DNA of 34,054 nucleotides from Flavobacterium sp. (GTDB lineage: Bacteria; Bacteroidota; Bacteroidia; Flavobacteriales; Flavobacteriaceae). The stretch is from NCBI GenBank assembly GCA_023259675.1, contig JALRGT010000032.1:1-34054 (forward strand), given 5' to 3'. The notes beneath the pieces were generated by a model that saw only the letters and a list, made by a program, of their open reading frames with translations, was not told where the DNA came from and made no database searches. The first letter of the stretch is position 1. Every line of letters starts with the position of its first letter. The position numbers were made by a program, and so were the translations under genes. Below are positions 6,038-13,563 of this stretch, piece after piece.

Positions 6038-8821
6038 ATGTCTAAAATCTATTCTTTTCTACTTTTATTATGCTGCGTTTTTGCCGTAAATGCCCAAAAT
6101 GATGTTGTGATGGAAGGTACTGTATTTGATATTAGCACTCAAATACCTTTGGAATCAGCGACCATTTATTTTTCTAATGTTAAAGATTCTACGGTAATTG
6201 ATTATGCAACAACCGATAAAAATGGGCTTTTTAAAATTACCACCAAAAAATATGATAAGCCTGTTTTTTTGAAAGTAAGCTATATGGGATACCAATCGTA
6301 TATTGAAGAACAAAAAGGTATTTCAGAAAATAGGGATTTTGGAAAATTATATTTATTGCAAAATGTAAACGCCCTAGAAGGAGTAACTTTAAAAAGTGAG
6401 GCACCACCCATCCGAATGAAAAAAGACACTTTAGAATTTAATGCGTCTTCCTTCAAAGTGCGCCCAGATGCAAATGTGGAGGCATTATTGAAGCAATTGC
6501 CGGGAGTTGAAGTGGATAATGACGGAAAAGTGACGGTTAACGGGAAAGATGTTACCCAGTTTTTGGTAAACGGAAAAACATTTTTTGATAGGGACGGGGC
6601 GATGATTTTAAAAAATCTTCCGGCGGAGATTATCAATAAAGTACAAGTTTCCGATTTTAAGACCAAGAAAGAAGAACTGGCAAAACAGGAAGCTAGTTCC
6701 GATGATGCCAGTATCAATTTTACTATTGACGAGGATAAAAATAAGGGTTTCTTCGGTAAATTTTTAGGTGGATATGGTACTGCCGATCGTTATGAAGCCA
6801 GTTTTGTGATGAACTTTTTTAATAACAATCAAAAAATTAGTCTTTTAGGAGCTTCCAATAATATTAATTCTTCCGGTTTTTCTATGGATGAGGTTTTTGA
6901 TAGTATGGGGGGAGGAAGAAATAATAGTGGAGGAAACCGTTCTTCTGGAAATTCAAGAGGGATTACCCAATCAAATTTGTTTGGATTTAATTATGATGAC
7001 GAATGGTTTAAAGGATTTGATGCAAATGCAGGTTATTCTTTTTCAAATACGAATACAAATAATGACAATAGTTCTAAAGTGGTTAATTTTCAGCCAACTG
7101 GAAGCTTTACAACAGATTCCGAATCTAAATCAAGAGATGAAAACACTGGTAATAAAGTGAATTTGGAGTTTGAATATAAAATTGACCCAACAACTCGACT
7201 CGTTGTAACACCTAGGGTAAATCAATCCCGTTCTAACAGTAATTCCAATTCATCCAGTACTTCCATAGATGAAAACGAATTGCTTTTAAACGAAAGTGAC
7301 GCTAAATCAAACAGGGAGAATTCTTCCCTCAATTTTGGCAATACCATCAATTTTAATAAAGCTTTTGCTAAGCGATCCCGTAATTTAAGTTTTGTTTTCA
7401 ATAACAATAATAATAATAGTGACTCGAACGCAATTACGGAATCGTCAACATTACTTTATAAAGCAGGGGTTTATGATTCTGAAGATCAGAGACATCAAAA
7501 GAGTAAAAACGAAAATACCTATGATTCGTATTCTGCCGATATTGAATATACGGAACCGATTACCGATTCTTTACGTGTTCGTTTTGGAACTGACTTTGAT
7601 TGGTCAAATGAAATCAGAGATTTGAAAACGTTCAATTATGATGATAATTTAGGAATGTTTACTGACCTAAATGAGTCTTTAACTAATTTTACGACTTCCA
7701 GGAAAAAATCCATCACCCCTAAAGCAGGACTAACATTTGAAAAGAATAAATTCACGTTTAACATCAATTCGAGCACTTCTATTGTTCAATTTGATAATCA
7801 TTCTTTTTATCGAAATGCAAACATCGATTTAAATAAAAAATATGTATTGCCTTATGGAAGAGTGCAAGTCAGATACAGGTTGGATCGTTCTAAATTTGCC
7901 ACTTTTAGATACGAATATTCCAATAGTTTGCCTTCTTCAGGACAATTATTGCCGGTAGAAAATTTAGCCAATCCACTGAATACTGTCATAGGAAATCCCG
8001 ATTTGAATCCAAACGAAAAACACAGTGCTAATTTAAATTTTAGGAATTTTGATTTCCGTACGCGTTCGGGTTATAGTTTGTACCTAAGAGCAGATTACAA
8101 CAATAATGAGGTGGTTTCTGTTTCAGTTTTTGACGACAGTAGAAAAAGAACGACAACTTACCAAAATATTTCGGGGACTTATTCCACTTCCGTTGGAGGA
8201 AATTGGAGTCAGACTATAAAAAGAGATGCTCATGTATTGCGTTATGGTGTTGGTTTAAATGGTAGTTATTCTTTTGATAAAGGTTTTACGGATGGTGTTC
8301 TTTATGATGCTAAATCTTTGGGAATTACTCCAAGAGTCTATCTTAATTATGATTATGGAGAATTGTTGACTATTGCGCCTTCTTATAGTATGTCTTACAG
8401 CGAATCAAGATATAATAACTATGTGACCAAATATCGTTCTAATGTGGTGCATAGAATTAATTTACAAACGACCAGTTACTGGCCAGAAAATTGGGTTTTC
8501 GGAAATGATTTTGGATATGTTTATGATGCCAGTAGGGCAAAAAACAATTTTTATCAATGGAATACCAGTTTGTCCTATGGCTTCATGGATAAAAATCTGA
8601 TTGCAAAAATAAAAGTCTATGATGTATTGAATCAGAATCAGAGTTATTCCAGAACCATTTCGGCTACGACGATACGAGACGAAGAGAACACTATCTTAAA
8701 GCGATATGCCATGTTTTCATTGACCTATAAAATCCAGGATTTTGCCGGGATGAAAAAATTGCCAAGACCCGACTTTAGAAGGGGAGGACCAGGTGGAGAC
8801 AGAGGAAGAAGAGATTATTAG
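6038..8821 (+). CDS. Outer-membrane beta-barrel protein with carboxypeptidase-regulatory-like N-terminus (paralogue 1)
   Basis: 927 residues. The signal peptide runs to about residue 19 (AVNAQ). A CarboxypepD_reg-like beta-sandwich follows at about 22-110, seen in SYMGYQSYIEE. Residues 125-235 form a plug-like domain with LLKQLPGVEV, VNGKDVTQFLVNGK and LPAEIINKVQV. A large C-terminal barrel of the OMP_b-brl_3 type is rich in aromatic/polar alternation and Asn/Ser loops. The end is Gly/Arg-rich (RRGGPGGDRGRRDY). The layout resembles SusC/TonB-dependent receptors, but no TonB box or partner SusD gene is visible, so the substrate is unknown. A paralogue lies at 13564-16341, and a 29-bp copy of this gene's 3' end lies at 13256-13284. 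A strong terminator follows. Confidence 0.88.
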   Translation: MSKIYSFLLLLCCVFAVNAQNDVVMEGTVFDISTQIPLESATIYFSNVKDSTVIDYATTDKNGLFKITTKKYDKPVFLKVSYMGYQSYIEEQKGISENRDFGKLYLLQNVNALEGVTLKSEAPPIRMKKDTLEFNASSFKVRPDANVEALLKQLPGVEVDNDGKVTVNGKDVTQFLVNGKTFFDRDGAMILKNLPAEIINKVQVSDFKTKKEELAKQEASSDDASINFTIDEDKNKGFFGKFLGGYGTADRYEASFVMNFFNNNQKISLLGASNNINSSGFSMDEVFDSMGGGRNNSGGNRSSGNSRGITQSNLFGFNYDDEWFKGFDANAGYSFSNTNTNNDNSSKVVNFQPTGSFTTDSESKSRDENTGNKVNLEFEYKIDPTTRLVVTPRVNQSRSNSNSNSSSTSIDENELLLNESDAKSNRENSSLNFGNTINFNKAFAKRSRNLSFVFNNNNNNSDSNAITESSTLLYKAGVYDSEDQRHQKSKNENTYDSYSADIEYTEPITDSLRVRFGTDFDWSNEIRDLKTFNYDDNLGMFTDLNESLTNFTTSRKKSITPKAGLTFEKNKFTFNINSSTSIVQFDNHSFYRNANIDLNKKYVLPYGRVQVRYRLDRSKFATFRYEYSNSLPSSGQLLPVENLANPLNTVIGNPDLNPNEKHSANLNFRNFDFRTRSGYSLYLRADYNNNEVVSVSVFDDSRKRTTTYQNISGTYSTSVGGNWSQTIKRDAHVLRYGVGLNGSYSFDKGFTDGVLYDAKSLGITPRVYLNYDYGELLTIAPSYSMSYSESRYNNYVTKYRSNVVHRINLQTTSYWPENWVFGNDFGYVYDASRAKNNFYQWNTSLSYGFMDKNLIAKIKVYDVLNQNQSYSRTISATTIRDEENTILKRYAMFSLTYKIQDFAGMKKLPRPDFRRGGPGGDRGRRDY

Positions 8822-8843
8822 GTTGTTTTAATAAACACTATAA

Positions 8844-8875
8844 AAAAAGGACGTTCTGAAAAGAACGTCCTTTTT
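8844..8875 (+). terminator. Terminator of the first barrel gene
   Basis: 14-bp stem, 8844-8857 with 8862-8875, closed by a GAAA tetraloop and ending in T. It lies 22 bp after the stop codon. Confidence 0.9.
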
Positions 8876-8888
8876 GATTTTATTTATA

Positions 8889-8940
8889 AGAAGATTACCG
8901 GTTTCCACCCAATCCACCACCGATAACTAGGGTTTTAAAA
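8889..8940 (-). pseudogene. Scar resembling the 3' end of the TPM-protein gene (copy 1)
   Basis: On the minus strand, ending at the TAA 8897-8895, the sequence encodes VIGGGLGGNR-stop. It resembles the end of the real TPM gene at 16437 (GGGSGGSW-stop) and is even closer to the second scar at 13296. As with the real gene, it lies convergent to and just downstream of a barrel gene. No longer open frame continues upstream. Gly-rich coding makes chance resemblance possible; the conserved context argues against it. Confidence 0.55.
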
Positions 8941-9011
8941 ATAGAAGTTTAAAGATTTCTTTGCTAAACTTAAGTGACACTATAAAAATCAAAAGAACAC
9001 CGTTATTGAAC

Positions 9012-9090
9012 TGGCTTTTGTTATTGATTTTCTTTGTGGTCACGAGCCAGAGGCATCGCGCTTGCCTATGTAGTTATTTCTGCTTGGACC
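9012..9090. repeat. Degenerate REP-like segment in the gap before the hybrid kinase
   Basis: Within the 470-bp gap 8822-9291, positions 9012-9053 match 13221-13261 with about four differences. The block from CACGAGC at 9041 resembles a decayed REP hairpin like those at 26003 and 26641. The tail TTATTTCTGCTTGGACC (9074-9090) has a counterpart at 13389-13405. The remainder up to 9291 is AT-rich and holds no gene; the promoter of the kinase gene must lie there, but I see no clear consensus. Confidence 0.4.
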
Positions 9091-9291
9091 AGCTGGGGAA
9101 TTTTATGAAAACGGTGTATTATTTAGGCAATGTCTAAAAATACAATTCCACTAATTTAGGCGAAAAGCCATTAATTTATTTATAGCCAATGATTTATTAT
9201 CTAAAATTGATTGTCTATATTTATGACCAATTGGGTTATTATTCTACAATAGACCACATGAAATATTTTTTAAAATTCCTAAAAATACACA

Positions 9292-11994
9292 ATGGAAAAT
9301 AAAAAGGAGCAAATTTTTTCTGATGATAATTTAACAAAAAACGAGTTATTAAATCTTGTAAAAAAGCAAAGTAAAATCATAAAATCTTTGCAGAAAGAAG
9401 AAAAAAAATATCAAAAATTATTTGAAAATTCTATAGATGGTATCTACATCAGTACACTTGAAGGAAAATTTATTGATGTCAGTCCCTCTTTGGTGAATAT
9501 GTTGGGATATGAATCAAAAGAAGAATTACTGGAAATCGACATTGATACACAACTTTACTTTGATACTGAAGACGGAAAGAATACTATTCAACAAATCAAT
9601 AATGACAAAATAGAAGAATACTGTGTTCGCAAGAAAGACGGTTCGTTAATTTGGGTTGAAGATCACGGGAAAAACATAACCGACAGCAATGGCGCTATTT
9701 TGTACCATGAAGGAATTATTCGTAATGTTTCTGAAAGGGTAAAAGCAAGTTTGATGCAAAAAACGTTATTAAAGATTTCTCAAGAGGGGTATAAAATTCA
9801 TGACTTAAAAGATTTTAATGAATTTATAAAGAACGAATTAGGACTATTAATTGATACAACCAATTTTTATATTGCCTTTTATAATGAAGACAAGCAAACA
9901 ATAAGTATTCCTTTTATATCGGGTGAAGATGCAGATGAAGAATTTCCAATAGGAAAATCAATGACAGGCTATTTGATAAAGAACAACAAACCGCTTTTAA
10001 TAAAATCAAAGGAATACAACAAGCTAATTGAATCAGGGGAAGTTGAGCTGCTGGGAACTTTTCCAAAAGTGTGGTTGGGGGTTCCATTGACGGTAAATAA
10101 AAAAGCAATAGGAGCCATTGTGGTTCAAAGTTATGATGATAAAAAGGCATATCAACAAAGTGATATTGAATTATTGGAATTTGTATCATCTCATATCAGT
10201 TTAAGCATACAGAGAAAGAAAGTCGAACAAGAAGTCGCTGTATCTAAAGAAATATTAAGAAAAGTTCTCGATAATATTCCTATAAAAGTTTTTTGGAAGG
10301 ATATTAATTCAAAATTTTTAGGATGTAATGCTGAATTTCTAAAAGTAATGCATATTGGTAGCGAAAATGAAATATTGGGAAAAACAGATTTTGATATTCA
10401 TAAAAGAGAAGATGCAGAAAAGTATAGAGCAGATGAATTGAAAATAATGATAAGTGGCAAGCCACAATTAAAATATCAGGAATTATACAATGAAAATGGG
10501 CAAGAACGATTGGTTTTAACAAGTAAATTGCCTTTTTTTGATAAAAACAACAAGGCTATAGGTATTATAGGTACTTCAGATGACATTACTGAACGTATAG
10601 AAATTGAAAGAAAGCTAAAAAAAGCAACAGAAGAGGCTATTGCGGCCAATCTTTCAAAATCTACTTTTTTATCAAATATGAGTCACGAAATCAGGACGCC
10701 TATGAATGCTATTTTGGGGTATTCACAGTTGTTACAAGATGATGATAATTTGAGCAAAGCACAACAAGATAGCCTGAAAACAATAAATAAAAGCGGTGAA
10801 CATTTATTGGAATTAATTAATGACATCTTAGATATGTCGAAAATAGATGCGGGAAGAGTTACTTTAAATCCGTCTGATTTTAATTTGATTGAACTATTAA
10901 AAGAAGTCGAGGAATTATTTAAAATAAAAGCAAATCAAAAAAATATTGATCTATCTTTCACGATTGCCAAAAATATACCTAAAGTCATCTATGCCGATGA
11001 GTCTAAAATAAAACAGGTAATCATCAACTTGATAGGCAACTCTTTAAAATTTACTTCGGCAGGATTTGTAAAAATTACAGTTGAAAAGTTTGAAAAGAAT
11101 AAACTGCAAATTAAAATAGAAGATAGTGGTAAGGGAATTTTAAAGGAAGACCAAGAGGCAATATTTAGACCATTTGAACAGGCTCAAAATGGTCGTCAAT
11201 CCGAAGGAGGAACAGGTTTAGGATTAGCAATAAGCAGAAAGTTTTCAAACTTGATGGAAGGCGATATCACTATTGAAAGTGAATTTGGAAAAGGAGCTGA
11301 GTTTACTTTTAGTTTTAAATATTTAGAAGGAAATGAAAGTATATTAAAAAGCGATAAAAAAGAATCACAAGTGGCTTCACTTAGCCCTGAGATGATGGGG
11401 TTAAAAGTAGCCATCGTAGATGATAGATTTGAAAACAGAGATATTTTGTATAAAAAATTAAGCCCTTTAGGATTTGATACTCGAATGGCGGAGAACGGGC
11501 AAGAAGCCGTTGAACTATATAATGAATGGAAGCCTGATATCATTTTAATGGACGTAGTAATGCCGGTAATGAATGGAGTTGAAGCTACAAAGCAAATTTT
11601 AAAAATAGCTGGAAATCATGAGGTTAAAATTTTTGTGGTCAGCGCAAGTGCACTGGAGTCTGAACAAAAAGAAATTATGGAAATAGGAGCTACAGTTTTT
11701 ATTAAAAAACCAGTGATGTTTAACTTGCTTTTGGATGAAATGCACAATAAAGCAGGCGTTAAATTTATTTATAAAGGAGAAACAAATCAGGAAACAATCA
11801 AGAGTTCTATTCCTTCGGATGTTCCAGAGCACTTAAAAATCAGATTTTCAGAAGCAGCCGAAGAAGGAGATTTTACATTGTTGCAAGATTTATTGGAAAT
11901 TTTGGAAAAGGAAACCGGAAAATCATTTAAGTTTATTGAAGACTGTATTAACGAAATGGAATTTGAAGCGATTATAAATTGGCTGGAATCATAA
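9292..11994 (+). CDS. Hybrid sensor histidine kinase (PAS-GAF-PAS-HisKA-HATPase-REC)
   Basis: 900 residues, without signal peptide or membrane segments, so probably a cytoplasmic sensor. In order: N-terminal coiled coil (about 15-40), PAS (about 42-150, FENSIDGIYIS and RKKDGSLIWVED), GAF (about 155-310), PAS (about 320-440), HisKA with phospho-accepting His465 in MSHEIRTP, HATPase_c with N-box Asn583 (NLIGNSLKFT), DSGKG at 611-615 and GTGLG at 640-644. The receiver domain has Asp710-Asp711, phospho-accepting Asp754 (LMDVVMP) and Lys806. A tail of about 80 residues follows with no recognised motif; I see no HPt histidine. The second kinase gene begins 11 bp downstream, so the two are an operon. 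It lies between the two barrel paralogues. The ligand is unknown. Confidence 0.93.
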   Translation: MENKKEQIFSDDNLTKNELLNLVKKQSKIIKSLQKEEKKYQKLFENSIDGIYISTLEGKFIDVSPSLVNMLGYESKEELLEIDIDTQLYFDTEDGKNTIQQINNDKIEEYCVRKKDGSLIWVEDHGKNITDSNGAILYHEGIIRNVSERVKASLMQKTLLKISQEGYKIHDLKDFNEFIKNELGLLIDTTNFYIAFYNEDKQTISIPFISGEDADEEFPIGKSMTGYLIKNNKPLLIKSKEYNKLIESGEVELLGTFPKVWLGVPLTVNKKAIGAIVVQSYDDKKAYQQSDIELLEFVSSHISLSIQRKKVEQEVAVSKEILRKVLDNIPIKVFWKDINSKFLGCNAEFLKVMHIGSENEILGKTDFDIHKREDAEKYRADELKIMISGKPQLKYQELYNENGQERLVLTSKLPFFDKNNKAIGIIGTSDDITERIEIERKLKKATEEAIAANLSKSTFLSNMSHEIRTPMNAILGYSQLLQDDDNLSKAQQDSLKTINKSGEHLLELINDILDMSKIDAGRVTLNPSDFNLIELLKEVEELFKIKANQKNIDLSFTIAKNIPKVIYADESKIKQVIINLIGNSLKFTSAGFVKITVEKFEKNKLQIKIEDSGKGILKEDQEAIFRPFEQAQNGRQSEGGTGLGLAISRKFSNLMEGDITIESEFGKGAEFTFSFKYLEGNESILKSDKKESQVASLSPEMMGLKVAIVDDRFENRDILYKKLSPLGFDTRMAENGQEAVELYNEWKPDIILMDVVMPVMNGVEATKQILKIAGNHEVKIFVVSASALESEQKEIMEIGATVFIKKPVMFNLLLDEMHNKAGVKFIYKGETNQETIKSSIPSDVPEHLKIRFSEAAEEGDFTLLQDLLEILEKETGKSFKFIEDCINEMEFEAIINWLES

Positions 11995-12005
11995 GATAAA
12001 AAAAA

Positions 12006-13109
12006 ATGGAAAATTCGAAAGGAACGATTTTAATTGTTGATGACAATGCAAATAATTTAAAGGTTTTAGCTGGAGTTTTAAAGGAGAACTTGTATGATTT
12101 TAGGATGGCCAAGAGCGGTCAACTGGCTTTGAACATTCTAGAAAAAACGACCCCCGATTTAATTCTTCTTGACATACAAATGCCTGAAATGGATGGTTTT
12201 GAAACCTGCAGAAGAATTAAAGCAAACATAGAGAATGCAAAAATTCCAATAATTTTTCTAACTGCTAATGTAGATTCCGATAGTATAGCCAAAGCCTTTG
12301 AATCAGGAGGTGTAGATTATGTAACAAAACCATTCAATTCCAATGAACTTTTAGCTCGTATCAATACTCATATTAAGCTAAAAACCCAGGCTGAAGAGTT
12401 GGAACGTCAAAACGCAACAAAAGATAAATTCTTTTCAATAATATCACATGATTTAAAAAACCCAATCGCCAATATCATTGGTTTTTCCGATTTGATAATA
12501 GAAGATTATAGTGAGTTAGAATCGGTTGAAATTGAAACTTTTGTTGGACATATTAACCAATCGGCGAAATTTACTCTAGAATTGCTTGAAAACTTATTAG
12601 AATGGTCTAGAATTCAAATTGGAAGTTTAGAATCCGTCAAAATTAATTTTGATATGAATAATTTACTGGATATAAATATTGAGGGCAGTAGACCGCAAGC
12701 TTTAGCAAAAAACATTCAGATAAATTCGAATATCAAAGAAAACTTAGTAATATATGCCGATGAAAAAATGATTTCAACAATGGTTCGGAATTTAATTTCT
12801 AATGCCATTAAATTTACCCCAAATGGAGGAACCATAACTATTTCATCCGAAAAAAAGATTGTCGCTGATAAAAATATTATTGAAACAGAAATTAGTGATA
12901 CGGGAATAGGCATGAAAGAGGAAGATATTCAGAAGCTTTTCAAAATTGAACAAAACTATTTATCAAAAGGAACCAATAACGAAATAGGAACAGGTTTAGG
13001 ATTGATTCTTTGTAAAGAGTTTTTAAATCAAAATGATGGAATAATTAGAGTGGAAAGTCAACCAAATATTGGAAGCAATTTTATTTTCACCCTAGATTCC
13101 GTAAATTAA
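12006..13109 (+). CDS. Response regulator-histidine kinase (REC-HisKA-HATPase)
   Basis: 367 residues in the order receiver then kinase. The receiver has Asp12-Asp13, phospho-accepting Asp56 (LLDIQMP) and Lys108 (TKPF). After a short helix comes HisKA with His148 (SIISHDLKNPI), then HATPase_c with Asn266 (NLISNAIKFT), DTGIG at 298-302 and GTGLG at 328-332. All catalytic motifs are present. There is no membrane segment or DNA-binding output. It starts 11 bp after the hybrid kinase stop. This makes phosphoryl transfer between the two plausible, with the receiver here taking phosphate from the first protein and gating its own kinase. No target transcription factor is nearby. A weak hairpin at 13205-13223 may end the operon. 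Confidence 0.93.
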   Translation: MENSKGTILIVDDNANNLKVLAGVLKENLYDFRMAKSGQLALNILEKTTPDLILLDIQMPEMDGFETCRRIKANIENAKIPIIFLTANVDSDSIAKAFESGGVDYVTKPFNSNELLARINTHIKLKTQAEELERQNATKDKFFSIISHDLKNPIANIIGFSDLIIEDYSELESVEIETFVGHINQSAKFTLELLENLLEWSRIQIGSLESVKINFDMNNLLDINIEGSRPQALAKNIQINSNIKENLVIYADEKMISTMVRNLISNAIKFTPNGGTITISSEKKIVADKNIIETEISDTGIGMKEEDIQKLFKIEQNYLSKGTNNEIGTGLGLILCKEFLNQNDGIIRVESQPNIGSNFIFTLDSVN

Positions 13110-13204
13110 TTTTTTAAAAATAAATCAGTATAAAAATTTGTAGTTTGCATTACAAATAACAGTATTATTTTCTTCATAATTTCGCTTTAACGTAAATAAC
13201 AAAA

Positions 13205-13228
13205 CCACTCGATAATGAAGTGGCTTTT
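13205..13228 (+). terminator. Weak terminator-like hairpin after the kinase operon
   Basis: CCACT (13205-13209) pairs with AGTGG (13219-13223), preceded by four A and followed by CTTTT. The sequence AAGTGGCTT recurs in the terminator at 16386-16402, so it may be a duplicated fragment rather than a local terminator. Confidence 0.4.
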
Positions 13229-13255
13229 ATTATTGATTTTCTTTGTGGGAACGAG

Positions 13256-13284
13256 CAGAGGAAGAAGAGATTATTAGGTTGTTT
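13256..13284 (+). repeat. 29-bp copy of the 3' end of the first barrel gene
   Basis: Identical to 8800-8828, which are the last codons of the first barrel gene, its TAG stop and seven bases beyond. The preceding 13221-13261 instead matches 9012-9053, and the two matches overlap at the hexamer CAGAGG. It lies in the 454-bp gap 13110-13563, which otherwise holds a TPM-tail scar, a REP-like hairpin and AT-rich sequence. Confidence 0.8.
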
Positions 13285-13289
13285 ATTTG

Positions 13290-13338
13290 GGAAGATTACC
13301 AGTTTCCTCCAGACCCACCACCGATAACTATTCTTTTC
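13290..13338 (-). pseudogene. Scar resembling the 3' end of the TPM-protein gene (copy 2)
   Basis: Minus-strand frame ending at the TAA 13298-13296 encodes RIVIGGGSGGNW-stop, close to the end of the genuine TPM protein (GGGSGGSW-stop at 16437). It follows the copied barrel 3' end, mirroring the convergent barrel-TPM arrangement found after the second barrel gene. Only about 13 codons are recognisable. Confidence 0.6.
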
Positions 13339-13362
13339 CGCAATAGAAGTTTAATGATTATC

Positions 13363-13405
13363 CCTAGTCCGAGGACTGGAGTTTGTAATCATTTCTGCTT
13401 GAACC
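13363..13405. repeat. Degenerate REP-like hairpin
   Basis: AGTCC (13366-13370) and GGACT (13373-13377) form a tight hairpin. The following tail ATCATTTCTGCTTGAACC (13388-13405) is nearly the same as that at 9073-9090. It resembles REP-type intergenic repeats, but both copies differ from the pair around the transposase. Confidence 0.4.
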
Positions 13406-13563
13406 GGCCTTTAGATTTGTATAATGAATTATTATAATATTAGCGACCTGTTTTATTTATTAGGAAAAATAATATGTTAAATTTTATGTAAGAAATAACT
13501 CGAGATGATTTAAAAGAATTAGATTCGCTTCTGTTTTTTAGAATTTAACGTAGTATTTTATTT

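Noticed and set aside
13299..13338. IVIGGG motif on the minus strand, like the FAD-binding start of NADH dehydrogenases
   Set aside because: It is followed at once by a conserved stop codon and sits exactly where a TPM-gene end is expected; no dehydrogenase sequence continues.
13243..13437. Plus-strand open frame of 64 codons between the kinase operon and the second barrel gene
   Set aside because: It runs through the copied barrel 3' end, the antisense of the TPM scar and a REP-like hairpin; the frame is a by-product of duplicated fragments.
5915..13549. Shared TTTTTAGAATTTAAC upstream of both barrel genes as a common operator
   Set aside because: The distance to the start codon is about 108 bp in one and 14 bp in the other, so a shared regulatory role is unlikely; more probably a leftover of the duplication.
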